Position numbers and translations under genes: made by a program. From Xanthobacteraceae bacterium (GTDB lineage Bacteria > Pseudomonadota > Alphaproteobacteria > Rhizobiales > Xanthobacteraceae), in contig JAIENY010000053.1 of assembly GCA_019750915.1 (NCBI GenBank), positions 1 to 64,000 of the forward strand: DNA of 64,000 bases. The letters run 5' to 3'. Shown here piece after piece: positions 28,807-37,044 of this stretch. The notes beneath the pieces were generated by a model that searched no databases, had not been told where the DNA came from, and was given only the letters and a program-made list of their open reading frames with translations. Positions within the stretch are counted from its first letter, which is position 1, and each line of letters opens with the position of its first letter.

Positions 28807-29901
28807 ATGAAGTCGATACGGGTTTTTGTAGTGATGCTCGCCGCGCTCCTGGTGCCGATGTTGGCACGCGCCGATGAGCGGGTGGTCAATTTCTACAACT
28901 GGTCGAACTACATCGCGCCCGGCGTGCTGGAGGACTTTACAAAGGAGACCGGCATCAAGGTTGTCTACGACACCTTCGACGCCAACGAGACGCTCGAAAC
29001 GCGGTTGCTCGCGGGCAAGTCCGGATATGACCTCGTGGTGCCGACCGCGTATTTCCTGCAGCGCCAGATTGCGGCGAACATCTTTCAAAAGCTCGACAAG
29101 GCGAAGTTGCCAAATCTCGCCAACGCCTGGCCGGTGGTGACCGATCGTCTTGCAATCTACGATCCCGGCAACAAATACGCCGCGAACTATATGTGGGGGA
29201 CAACCGGCCTCGGCTACAATGTAGATGCCGTGAAGAAGGTCCTTGGTTCGGATGCGGTCATCGACTCCTGGGACATCGTGTTCAAGCCGGAAAATCTGGC
29301 GAAGTTCAAGGATTGCGGCGTTCACATGCTGGATTCGGCCGATGACATTCTGCCGGCTGCGCTTAACTGGCTTGGCCTCGATCCAAATTCGACCAGGAAA
29401 GAGGATCTCGAAAAGGCTGCGCGGGCGGTCGAGAAGGTGCGCCCATATGTACGCAAATTCCACTCCTCGGAATATTTGAGCGCGTTGGCGACCGGCGAGA
29501 TCTGCCTGGTCGTCGGCTGGTCCGGGGACATCAAACAGGCTCAGAGCCGTGCGGCGGAGGCCAAGAACGGCGTGGAGATCGGCTATGTGATCCCCAGGGA
29601 AGGCGCGCAGATGTTCTTCGACAATCTCGCGATCCCAGCGGATGCGCAGCATGTCACGGAAGCTTATGAGTTGATCAATTATCTCTACCGGCCTGAGGTG
29701 GCGGCCAAGAACTCGGACTTCCTGTCCTATGCCAACGGCAATCTCGCCAGCCAGAAGCTCATCGATTCGAAAGTCATCAACGACAAGAGTGTGTATCCAG
29801 ACGATGCGACGTTGAAGCGCCTGTTTGTGATCACGGCGCGGGATCCGGCGACCCAGCGCGTTCTTAACCGGCTATGGACACGTGTGAAGACGGGCGAGTG
29901 A
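28807..29901 (+). CDS. Polyamine-type ABC transporter substrate-binding protein (PotF-like)
   Basis: 364 residues with a 21-residue signal peptide (ARA|DE). The mature protein starts VVNFYNWSNYIAPGVLEDFTKETGIKV, the characteristic opening of PotD/PotF spermidine-putrescine binding proteins, and has YDLVVPTAYFLQRQI and MWGTTGLGYN further on. It should bind a polyamine in the periplasm. No permease or ATPase is adjacent, so it is an orphan and must share a transporter encoded elsewhere or act as a sensor. It starts 11 bp after the aminotransferase stop, so rhodanese, aminotransferase and this gene may be one operon. Confidence 0.87.
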   Translation: MKSIRVFVVMLAALLVPMLARADERVVNFYNWSNYIAPGVLEDFTKETGIKVVYDTFDANETLETRLLAGKSGYDLVVPTAYFLQRQIAANIFQKLDKAKLPNLANAWPVVTDRLAIYDPGNKYAANYMWGTTGLGYNVDAVKKVLGSDAVIDSWDIVFKPENLAKFKDCGVHMLDSADDILPAALNWLGLDPNSTRKEDLEKAARAVEKVRPYVRKFHSSEYLSALATGEICLVVGWSGDIKQAQSRAAEAKNGVEIGYVIPREGAQMFFDNLAIPADAQHVTEAYELINYLYRPEVAAKNSDFLSYANGNLASQKLIDSKVINDKSVYPDDATLKRLFVITARDPATQRVLNRLWTRVKTGE

Positions 29902-29954
29902 GCGTTGGGTTTTGGGCGCGTAGTCTTATCGCAAGACCGGTGCCTCTTTGCGCG

Positions 29955-30887
29955 CTATCGCCAGCGGCGGTGCAGCCACAGCCATTGTTCGGGATGTTCA
30001 CGCACCCAACCTTCGATCACCGAGGTGACACGCTGCATGGTGCCTTGCACGTTCACGGTGCCGTCGGCGTCGCGGGCGGGCTCGATTGCCTCGGTCAGTT
30101 CGACTCGAAAGCGGTTGTCCGGCAACCGGATTGATCGCACGCCGTGGATTGGACAGTCGATCTGACGTACGAGGCGCGCCAGCAGCGGGTTGGCTTTTGC
30201 CGGGCGGCCGAAGAAGGTGACGTCGACGCCGCGACCGAAATGCTGATCCACTAGCATGCCGATATGGACGCCGCGCTGCAGCGCAGCAGCGAGTTTTACC
30301 GGAGCTTCGTGCGTGGTGGCAATCATCTCGCCCATGTTGACCGACCGCAGCTCCTGAATCATGCGGTCGGCAGCAGCGATGTTGGGCCGGCGGAATAACA
30401 CCGCGGAATCGAGCCCGTACATCGGTGCGGGCAGCGCCGGCACCTCCCAATTGGCGAGGTGGCTGGCGAACACCAGCGCGCCTTTGCCGTCGTCGCGCAG
30501 CCGCAGGAACCTCTCCTCCGACTCCGGGGAGAACACCACGGTGTTCGTCTCGGGGTGATCGCGGTCAAACTTCCAGATGTGATCAAGATGAGCAAATTCG
30601 GCGCCCACCCGGCCGAGATTGTCCCAGACCCCCATCAGGATGGTTTCGATCTCGTCCGGCGTCTTCTCAGGAAAGGCAGCTGTGAGATTCGCGCGCCCGA
30701 TCTTATGCTCCCGCAAATGCGGACCGACCTTGCGCGTGACTGCCGCGAACAGGTCGCGTGTGCGATCCGCGCTCATCAATCGCGTCATTTGCATCAAGCC
30801 GACGATGGTGCCGCCGATCAACGCACTGCTCAGCGCGTTCAGTCTGTCGCGCAAGACAGCTCGGGCACGGAGCAAAAAGCGTCGCAT
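29955..30887 (-). CDS. lpxXL: Lipid A very-long-chain acyltransferase LpxXL
   Basis: 310-residue LpxL/HtrB-family acyltransferase, N-terminally membrane-anchored. The catalytic HX4E box is H143-LANW-E148 in FASHLANWEVP. Position identifies it: it ends the minus-strand acpXL operon, where the homologue transfers 27-hydroxyoctacosanoate (or a similar C26-C30 acid) from AcpXL onto lipid A. Its start overlaps the stop of the upstream dehydrogenase gene as TAATG. Assignment as LpxXL, rather than a general LpxL, rests mainly on this context. Confidence 0.88.
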   Translation of the reverse strand: MRRFLLRARAVLRDRLNALSSALIGGTIVGLMQMTRLMSADRTRDLFAAVTRKVGPHLREHKIGRANLTAAFPEKTPDEIETILMGVWDNLGRVGAEFAHLDHIWKFDRDHPETNTVVFSPESEERFLRLRDDGKGALVFASHLANWEVPALPAPMYGLDSAVLFRRPNIAAADRMIQELRSVNMGEMIATTHEAPVKLAAALQRGVHIGMLVDQHFGRGVDVTFFGRPAKANPLLARLVRQIDCPIHGVRSIRLPDNRFRVELTEAIEPARDADGTVNVQGTMQRVTSVIEGWVREHPEQWLWLHRRWR

Positions 30888-31909
30888 TAGATTGTGATGA
30901 TGATCTTGCCGAAAACCTGGCGAGTTTCCATGCGCTCAAGCGCTTTTTCGACATTGTCGATTGGCACTTCGGTATCGATGACGGGCAACATGCCGTGAGC
31001 CATCTTGTCGAGGCTTTCAGCGATGTTGCGCATCGAGGCGCCGAACGATCCGATGATGCGGTATTGCTGCTGAAACAGCTGCATCAGGTTGATCGTGGTG
31101 GTCGGTCCCGACGTCGAGCCGCAGGTGACGAGGCGGCCGCCGCGCTTCATGCAGAGCAGCGAGCCGTTGAAGGTGTCGGCGCCGACGTGCTCGAACACGA
31201 CATCGACGCCCTTTTTCTTGGTGATCTTGCGCGTTTCGCCCTCGAACCGGTCCTTCCGGTAGTTGATGACGTAGTCGGCCCCCAGTTTCTTGACGCCTTC
31301 GATCTTGGAATCGTCGCCGACGGTCGTGATGACCGTGCAGCCGATGGCCTTGGCCATCATGACCGCGACAGTGCCGATCCCGGAGCCGCCGGCGTGGACC
31401 AGCACAGTTTCGCCGGGCTGCAGCTTGGCGTTGTCGAATAGCATGTGCTGCACGGTGGAGTAGGCGATCGGCGCGCAGGCGGCGTCGCGCAGGCTGACTT
31501 TGTCAGGCACCGGGATCACAAGTCGTTCGCTGAGGTTCATCAGCTCGCGCGCGAAGCCGTCGACATGGAAGCCCATGATGCCGGCGACGTTTTCACACAG
31601 ATTGTCCCGGCCTTCCTTGCAGGCCTTGCAAACGCCGCATGTGAGCGCACCATACATCACGACCTTCTGACCCGGCTTGAAGCGAGTCACGCCTGGACCG
31701 ACCGATGCAATCTCACCGGAGGCTTCGGCACCGACCACCAGCGGCATCTTGCGCTTGGCGAAGGCCATGCCGCGATAACCCCAGACGTCGATGTGATTGA
31801 GCGCAACGGCCTTCACACGGATCTGGACTTCGCCCTCGGCGGGAGGAGGAGGCGGGGGAAGATCTTCGACCACGAGTTGACGGTCGGCAACGAGAGAAAG
31901 CGCGCGCAT
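30887..31909 (-). CDS. adh2XL: Zinc-type alcohol dehydrogenase of the VLCFA cluster
   Basis: 340-residue medium-chain dehydrogenase/reductase. The structural zinc cysteines are C91, C94, C97 and C105 (CGVCKACKEGRDNLC), and the Rossmann loop is HAGGSGIGTVAVM. The frame extends 21 codons upstream to a TTG at 31972, but MRALSLVADRQLVVEDLPPP is the normal family start. Within the rhizobial acpXL cluster this gene is named adh2XL (or fabGXL) and is thought to supply an NAD(P)H reduction step in making the hydroxylated very long acyl chain; direct biochemical proof is limited. It couples to lpxXL by a 1-bp overlap. Confidence 0.85.
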   Translation of the reverse strand: MRALSLVADRQLVVEDLPPPPPPAEGEVQIRVKAVALNHIDVWGYRGMAFAKRKMPLVVGAEASGEIASVGPGVTRFKPGQKVVMYGALTCGVCKACKEGRDNLCENVAGIMGFHVDGFARELMNLSERLVIPVPDKVSLRDAACAPIAYSTVQHMLFDNAKLQPGETVLVHAGGSGIGTVAVMMAKAIGCTVITTVGDDSKIEGVKKLGADYVINYRKDRFEGETRKITKKKGVDVVFEHVGADTFNGSLLCMKRGGRLVTCGSTSGPTTTINLMQLFQQQYRIIGSFGASMRNIAESLDKMAHGMLPVIDTEVPIDNVEKALERMETRQVFGKIIITI

Positions 31910-32002
31910 GAAGGGAGGCGTCCTAAGGGGAATTTTGACAATGGGTATCGCCGGTTGGCGCTCCTGCGTCAACCGGTCAAAATGCCTTTTTAAGTCAGAT
32001 GT

Positions 32003-33283
32003 TTAGGCTGGTTCTCGGGTCAGAATCAGCGAGGCGTTCTGGCCGCCGAAGCCGAACGAATTCGACATCACTGCCGTCACCTTGGCATCGCGTGCCTTGT
32101 TTGGCACCACGTCAAACGGGATAGCCGGGTCGGGGACGTCGTAATTGATCGTTGGCGGAATTCGCTGGTGCTCCAGCGTCAAAAGCGAGAACACCGCCTC
32201 GACCGCGCCTGCCGCCGAAAGCGTGTGCCCGATCATCGACTTGTTCGATGAGACCGGGATCTCCTTGGCGCGTTCGCCGAACACTGTGGAAATGCCAAGA
32301 TATTCCATCCTGTCGTTTTCCGGTGTCCCGGTGCCATGGGCGTTGATGTAGTCGATATTCTCGATCGTCATGCCCGCATCGTCCAGCGCCTTGCGGACGC
32401 AGCCGACGATGGGCTTGCCGTCCGGGCTCGACCGGGTACGGTGGAAGTTGTCGGCGAGTTCGCCACAGCCCGCGAGTACGCCAAGAATTTTCGCGCCGCG
32501 TGCGGTTGCGGACTCAAAGCTTTCAAGGACGAGGGCGCCTGCGCCTTCTGCCATGACGAAGCCGTCGCGGTTTTTCGAGAACGGGCGCACGGCCGCTTGC
32601 GGCGGATCATTCTGGGTGGAAAGCGCGGAGAGCAGCGAAAAGCGGATCAGGGCTTCGGCATTGACGGACCCATCCGTGGCCACGCACAGCGCCGCATCGG
32701 TTTCGCCGCGCCGGATCGCCTCGACGCCGAGCTGGATCGCGGTCGCACCTGACGCGCATGCGGTCGACAGCGAGATCGGGGAACCCTTGGTGCCGTACTT
32801 CTCGACCAGATAGTCGGCAACGGAACCGAACAGGAACCGGCGGTGATAGTCAGCGAAGCGGCCGTTACCGCTGACACGAAGCATCGCGTCGTAATCGATG
32901 CCTTCCTTCATGCCGGTGGCGCGCGCCACCTCTTCACGGGGCCGCCATTCGAGCTCCACAGGAGCGACGGCCATGAAAAGCGGCCCGGGGAAATCACCCG
33001 TGAGGCCGATTCCGGCCTGATCGATCGCTTCCTCGGTCGCCATATCGGCCAGCTTGTCCGAGAGCACAACCGACGACATCGGCTCGATCGGAATGAAATC
33101 GACCGTACCAGCCATGGTGGTCTTCAGGCCATCCGTTGGAAAGCGAGTGATGGTCCGGATACCGGATTCGCCCGCCGTCAGTTTTTTCCAGTTGTCGGCT
33201 TTGCCTGCACCCAGCGAGGTGACGACGCCCATGCCCGTGACCACAACGATGGGGCGTCCGAACTTGTCTCGTGTTGCAGTCAT
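32003..33283 (-). CDS. fabF1XL: Beta-ketoacyl-ACP synthase FabF1XL (catalytically complete)
   Basis: 426 residues from the ATG at 33283; the frame remains open further upstream without family similarity. This is a complete condensing enzyme: nucleophile Cys176 in STACASGAT, His316 in NAHGTGTPEND, Lys348 and His353 in NKSMIGHTLSAAG. It should extend the acyl chain on AcpXL with malonyl units toward C26-C30. It follows fabF2XL by 22 bp. The pairing of one complete and one incomplete ketosynthase is the notable feature of this operon. Confidence 0.92.
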   Translation of the reverse strand: MTATRDKFGRPIVVVTGMGVVTSLGAGKADNWKKLTAGESGIRTITRFPTDGLKTTMAGTVDFIPIEPMSSVVLSDKLADMATEEAIDQAGIGLTGDFPGPLFMAVAPVELEWRPREEVARATGMKEGIDYDAMLRVSGNGRFADYHRRFLFGSVADYLVEKYGTKGSPISLSTACASGATAIQLGVEAIRRGETDAALCVATDGSVNAEALIRFSLLSALSTQNDPPQAAVRPFSKNRDGFVMAEGAGALVLESFESATARGAKILGVLAGCGELADNFHRTRSSPDGKPIVGCVRKALDDAGMTIENIDYINAHGTGTPENDRMEYLGISTVFGERAKEIPVSSNKSMIGHTLSAAGAVEAVFSLLTLEHQRIPPTINYDVPDPAIPFDVVPNKARDAKVTAVMSNSFGFGGQNASLILTREPA

Positions 33284-33305
33284 ATGCGTGTCCCCAATCT
33301 TCAGG

Positions 33306-34499
33306 TCAAACGGATTCGACCAGCGCCATACCCTCACCACGCCAGTGACCGGTGGTGACAACTGCGATCTGGGAAGGCGAGGCGGAGGTTTCAAGTTCGA
33401 AGCCGGTTGAGTCATTCGCCGGGAACAGTTTACCGCGCGCAATTGACAGCGCCGCCAGAGCGAGTCCCAAAGCGAATTGCCCCTCCATCAGATGGCCGAA
33501 GGAGGTTCCCAGCGCACGGACCGGACCGTGGGAAACGTCGGCGAGGAAAGCACGTTCTTCCGCCGTGGCATCGGCGGCACCCGTAGCGCCGGTTAGAATC
33601 GGCGTATCCGGTTTTGCATTGAGTTTTGCCCAAAGCGACCTCAGCGTTGCGGCAAGGCCGCCTTTTTCCTTCCGCCGTGAATGATCGGCGACAACTTGCG
33701 TCAGTTTGGCAAAAGGCTTCGCACCGCGTGCGATCGCGTGTTCCTTTTGTTCGAGAACCAGAAACGCGCCCCCGGATGCCAGAGCGAACCCCTGGCTGTC
33801 ACCGCCGGAACGCGCCCAGACGGGTGCGAACTTGTCTTTCAATGCGAAGCTGCCGAACTCGTACAGCATCAAAAGGTCCTTGCGCTCGCCGTTATGCGCC
33901 GCGCCGACCAGCGCGATATCGCTCTGGCCGGACATCATTCGCGCGAGTGCAATGCGAAACGCATCCACGCCAGCGGCCTCTTCACCCATGAAGGTGCGCG
34001 ACGATCCCGTGACGCCGTGGACGATCGAGATATTGCCCGCGAGCAGATTGGAGAGTTGAGCGAGGAAAAGTGTCGGGCGCAGATCGCTCATCAGCCTCTC
34101 ATTCAACATGGTCGGCGAAGCATTGCCCTGAGCCTGTTGATTGAGGATTCCCGAATCGACCGCGAGATCACGCTCGCCGCCGCCTGCGGCGATGATCATG
34201 TCCATACGCGACAGGATTTCGGTGTTGCCCTTCACTCCGGCGGAGTCGAGAGCAAGACCAGCGGCGTAAGTGCCGATCCGCTGCCAGGATTCCATCTGCC
34301 GTTGATCGCCCTTTTTCGGAATCTGGGCATCGAAGCTCAGTTTTGGAATCGGATGGACGACAAATGGCGCAAACCCGGCTTCATCAGCGTTGACGCGGCG
34401 CGCTTCGAGCGCCTCCCAATGCTGATCGAGTCCTTCACCGAGAGACGAGGCCAGACCGATACCAGTGATCCAGATTTCGCGGGCAGACTTATCGCTCAT
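33306..34499 (-). CDS. fabF2XL: Ketosynthase-fold protein FabF2XL lacking the catalytic Cys
   Basis: 397-residue thiolase-fold protein of the beta-ketoacyl-ACP synthase family. The N-terminus (EIWITGIGLASSLGEGL) and the C-terminal GTSFGHLMEGQFALG segment, with the second-His position, are clearly KAS-like. The nucleophile region reads HGVTGSSRTF instead of TACASG, and no Cys occurs anywhere in the protein. The first His box (NAHGT) is replaced by LTGATGAADA. It therefore cannot perform normal condensation and may act as a chain-length-factor-like partner of FabF1XL. Its ATG overlaps the fabZXL stop (ATGA). Confidence 0.88.
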   Translation of the reverse strand: MSDKSAREIWITGIGLASSLGEGLDQHWEALEARRVNADEAGFAPFVVHPIPKLSFDAQIPKKGDQRQMESWQRIGTYAAGLALDSAGVKGNTEILSRMDMIIAAGGGERDLAVDSGILNQQAQGNASPTMLNERLMSDLRPTLFLAQLSNLLAGNISIVHGVTGSSRTFMGEEAAGVDAFRIALARMMSGQSDIALVGAAHNGERKDLLMLYEFGSFALKDKFAPVWARSGGDSQGFALASGGAFLVLEQKEHAIARGAKPFAKLTQVVADHSRRKEKGGLAATLRSLWAKLNAKPDTPILTGATGAADATAEERAFLADVSHGPVRALGTSFGHLMEGQFALGLALAALSIARGKLFPANDSTGFELETSASPSQIAVVTTGHWRGEGMALVESV

Positions 34500-34963
34500 G
34501 ATACCAACTGTTCAGGGAAGCCGATCTGCTTGGCTACGGCTTCCATATGTCCGCGCAGTTCGGGATTAGGAAACGGCGTATGGCGGAACGTCAGCGTGGC
34601 ATTGCATTTGAGCTTGCCGCACACGCTGATCTTTGCGTCGGTGACTGCAAAGCCGGAGCCGTCGTGGATGACCTTGGCTTCGACGGTCAGCAGATCGCCT
34701 GGCTTCACGAAGTCGCGCATCTTGGCCTCCTTGACCGAGGCCAGAAACGGCATGCGCTCAAACTTCAACAGCGCGATCAACAGCCACCCCGAGGTTTGCG
34801 CCATCGTCTCCGTGAGGAGCACGCCCGGCATCAACGGATATCCGGGGAAGTGGCCTTCGAAGATAGTGGATTCCTGGGGCACCTGCGCCGAGACTGTGAT
34901 GCTCCGTTCGTCGCCATCAAGGCTAACGATGCGATCCACCATCTGGAAGTATTCGAGGCGCAT
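34496..34963 (-). CDS. fabZXL: 3-hydroxyacyl-ACP dehydratase FabZXL
   Basis: 155-residue hot-dog-fold dehydratase. The active-site stretch FEGHFPGYPLMPGVLLTE carries His38 and Glu52, the FabZ catalytic pair. It removes water from 3-hydroxyacyl-AcpXL during each elongation cycle of the very long acyl chain. It lies 9 bp after acpXL and overlaps fabF2XL by 4 bp. The length agrees with FabZ (about 150). A separate housekeeping FabZ is expected elsewhere in the genome. Confidence 0.92.
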   Translation of the reverse strand: MRLEYFQMVDRIVSLDGDERSITVSAQVPQESTIFEGHFPGYPLMPGVLLTETMAQTSGWLLIALLKFERMPFLASVKEAKMRDFVKPGDLLTVEAKVIHDGSGFAVTDAKISVCGKLKCNATLTFRHTPFPNPELRGHMEAVAKQIGFPEQLVS

Positions 34964-34972
34964 GGTCTCGCG

Positions 34973-35254
34973 TTACGCGTTCTTGGCCGCGACCAGTTCG
35001 TCGATGCGCTCGCAGAGATTCTTGAGCACGAAGTACTGCTCGGTGGTGGCCTTACCGTCGTTGACCTCCTGGGTCCACTTCTCGAGCGGCAGCTTGATGC
35101 CGAACGCCTTGTCGATGGCGAAGGCGATATCCAGGAAATCCAAGCTGTCGATACCAAGATCGTCAATCGCGTGACTTTCCGGCGTGATGGTATCGCGCGG
35201 GATGTCGCAGGTTTCCGCGATGATCGTAGCGACTTTATCGAACGTTGACGACAT
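34973..35254 (-). CDS. acpXL: Specialised acyl carrier protein AcpXL
   Basis: 93-residue acyl carrier protein that carries the growing very long hydroxy-fatty acid destined for lipid A. The 4'-phosphopantetheine attachment site is Ser37 in [11 protein letters not shown]. It is longer than housekeeping AcpP (about 78), with a C-terminal extension ending LVAAKNA typical of AcpXL, and has an internal ELDxWT-like segment ([13 protein letters not shown]). An AAAGG ribosome-binding site lies 7 nt before the ATG. It is the first gene of the minus-strand operon acpXL-fabZXL-fabF2XL-fabF1XL-adh2XL-lpxXL; the promoter should be within 35255-35434. Confidence 0.94.
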   Translation of the reverse strand: MSSTFDKVATIIAETCDIPRDTITPESHAIDDLGIDSLDFLDIAFAIDKAFGIKLPLEKWTQEVNDGKATTEQYFVLKNLCERIDELVAAKNA

Positions 35255-35434
35255 CAGTAAGCCTTTGATTTATTTCTGATAATTTCTGAATGAAGGCGCG
35301 AAAGAACAGCAGGGGCGCCCTCAGTCGAGGGATCGGCCCGCTTTGTCATGAGTCCGTATAATGGAGCCGGCCTGCGAGTTCAATGGCAGGCACCCTTGAG
35401 ATTTGTGCGTAAGGCGTCTGGAAAATTTGAGCTT

Positions 35435-35752
35435 TTAGCTATGTGGGGTCGAGGAATCGCCGCAGTTGCGCAAACCCATCACGATACAGTCCTGAGTCTG
35501 GCGCATGTGATTGAGAGTCGTGACCAGCCAAACGCCGACACCGGCGAGAATAACGGCGAAGGCGGCCGCCGCGAGGTTCGCCATCATGCGCTGCCTGTAG
35601 TCGATCGGAGCCCTGTGCCGGCCAGCCGAACGGTTTGCCTCGGATGACGCCGCAGGCTTTTCCGTTACGGAAGCTTTTTTCCCCCGAGGCTGAAAATCGA
35701 TCACGCGATGATCGCTGTTCTTCGGATCCGGTTTTCGTTCAGGCACCGCCAT
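35435..35752 (-). CDS. Small single-span membrane protein
   Basis: 105 residues from the ATG at 35752, which has GAGGAA just upstream on the minus strand; the frame extends further but without a better ribosome site. A polar, basic N-terminus (about 45 residues, with VIDFQPRGKK) is followed by one hydrophobic helix (about 61-82) and a short tail containing two cysteines (DCIVMGLRNCG). Topology would be N-in. I do not recognise a function. It lies upstream of acpXL on the same strand, separated by 180 bp. Confidence 0.6.
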   Translation of the reverse strand: MAVPERKPDPKNSDHRVIDFQPRGKKASVTEKPAASSEANRSAGRHRAPIDYRQRMMANLAAAAFAVILAGVGVWLVTTLNHMRQTQDCIVMGLRNCGDSSTPHS

Positions 35753-35937
35753 CCATTCCTCGGAGCGTCGTCCACTTGATTCTGGGTCAGGATAAGGTCC
35801 GTTATTCAACGCGACAAGGGAGCGAAACCGCATGCCCGGTCATGTCGAACAATTGATCACGCGATGGCTCGTCCGGGAACTCACCACCTGCCAACATCAC
35901 AATGTAATTCAGTTTGGCCGTTTTGGAGGAAATTATG

Positions 35938-36561
35938 ATGGCGAACAAACGAGAGCCTGTTCTGGAGCCGGTCAGGATATTGTCACTTCGTCCGACGCAG
36001 GTGACCGTTGGGCTTAGAGAGGTAAATGAAAAGCGCAGACACTGGCGCGAACACGGATCAAAGAAGAAGGCCAAGCTGCTTGGCAGACACCAAATCCCCG
36101 TTGTTGTCGGACCTGACAAGAAAAATTATGTCATCGATCACCATCACCTTGCCCGCGCACTTCATGAGGAGGGTGAGAAGGAGGTTCTGGTCTCGATCAT
36201 CGCCGACCTGACCATGGTCGATCCCAAATCATTCTGGACCGTGCTCGACAATCACCGCTGGGTCTATCCGTACAATGAGGACGGCGAACGCTGTCACTAC
36301 AAGGATATTCCGAAATCGATCACTGGTTTGAAGGACGATCCATTCCGGAGTTTGGCGGGGGAACTGCGCCGGGCCGGCGGTTTTGCGAAAGATACGACCC
36401 CTTTTAGCGAGTTTCTCTGGGCGGATTTTTTGCGCCGGAGGATGTCACGAAAACTGGTCGAGAAGGATTTCTCCAGGGCGATCGAAAAGGCGCTCGAGTT
36501 TGGCAAAAGTCACGGCGCGATCTATCTTCCGGGGTGGTGCGGGCCCGCCAGCGACGATTAA
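35938..36561 (+). CDS. ParB-like nuclease family protein (ParBc_2-like)
   Basis: 207 residues from the second of two adjacent ATGs; GGAGGA at 35925-35930 is 7 nt before it. The N-terminal part (VLEPVRILSLRPTQVTVGLREVNEKR, then IPVVVGPDKKNYVIDHHHLARAL) matches the ParB/sulfiredoxin-like fold of the PF08857 (ParBc_2) family, with the D-H-H-H cluster as the probable catalytic or nucleotide-binding centre. The rest (FWTVLDNHRWVYPYNEDG and FSEFLWADFLRRRM) is conserved within that family. It is not the chromosome segregation ParB: there is no HTH domain and no parA nearby. Function is unproven. It converges on mgtC with a 4-bp stop overlap. Confidence 0.75.
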   Translation: MANKREPVLEPVRILSLRPTQVTVGLREVNEKRRHWREHGSKKKAKLLGRHQIPVVVGPDKKNYVIDHHHLARALHEEGEKEVLVSIIADLTMVDPKSFWTVLDNHRWVYPYNEDGERCHYKDIPKSITGLKDDPFRSLAGELRRAGGFAKDTTPFSEFLWADFLRRRMSRKLVEKDFSRAIEKALEFGKSHGAIYLPGWCGPASDD

Positions 36562-37040
36562 GGAGGCGCGGTTGTTGTCGAGTCCGGCGGCGTCTCCTCC
36601 GCGCCGAATAATTTATGCAGGCTGCGCTCGGCGCGTCCGCCGAAGATCAAGAGCACGAAAGCGATCGCCAGTCCCGTGGCGACGATCTGCCACCGGCCAG
36701 CGCCACAGATGACGCCGATGCACGCGGTGAACCAGACACAGGCAGCGCTGGTCAGTCCCCGCACTTTGTGCTGCTGCTCGATATGAAATATCACACCGGA
36801 CCCAAGAAAGCCGACGCCTGTCAGAATGCCCTGGATGACACGGCTCGTCGCGTCCGACAGATGGAAGGTGTCGGAATTGGCGGGCAAAGCGGCGATGACG
36901 ACAGTCGCGCATGAAAGCCCGACCAGTCCGAGCGTACGAACGCCGATCGGCTTGCCGTGCAGGTCGCGATTGAGTCCGATCAGTCCCGACGCCAGTGTGG
37001 CAATCACCAGCCGGAGCAGAATTTCCGACCATTCAAGCAT
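36558..37040 (-). CDS. MgtC/SapB-family membrane protein
   Basis: 160 residues with four hydrophobic segments. The family signature GLIGLNRDLHGKPIGVRT, followed by LVGLSCA, is intact, and FLGSGVIFH and GLTSAACVWFTA match the later helices of MgtC. Members modulate the F-type ATP synthase or support growth in low magnesium and inside host cells. The short form here lacks the C-terminal ACT-like domain of Salmonella MgtC. It starts 4 bp after the HerA-like gene stop, so the two are co-transcribed although functionally unlinked as far as known. Confidence 0.88.
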   Translation of the reverse strand: MLEWSEILLRLVIATLASGLIGLNRDLHGKPIGVRTLGLVGLSCATVVIAALPANSDTFHLSDATSRVIQGILTGVGFLGSGVIFHIEQQHKVRGLTSAACVWFTACIGVICGAGRWQIVATGLAIAFVLLIFGGRAERSLHKLFGAEETPPDSTTTAPP

Positions 37041-37044
37041 TGGC

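Noticed and set aside
33681-35174. 497-codon plus-strand open frame opposite fabF2XL, fabZXL and acpXL
   Set aside because: Crosses three recognisable genes on the other strand; no motif or ribosome site of its own.
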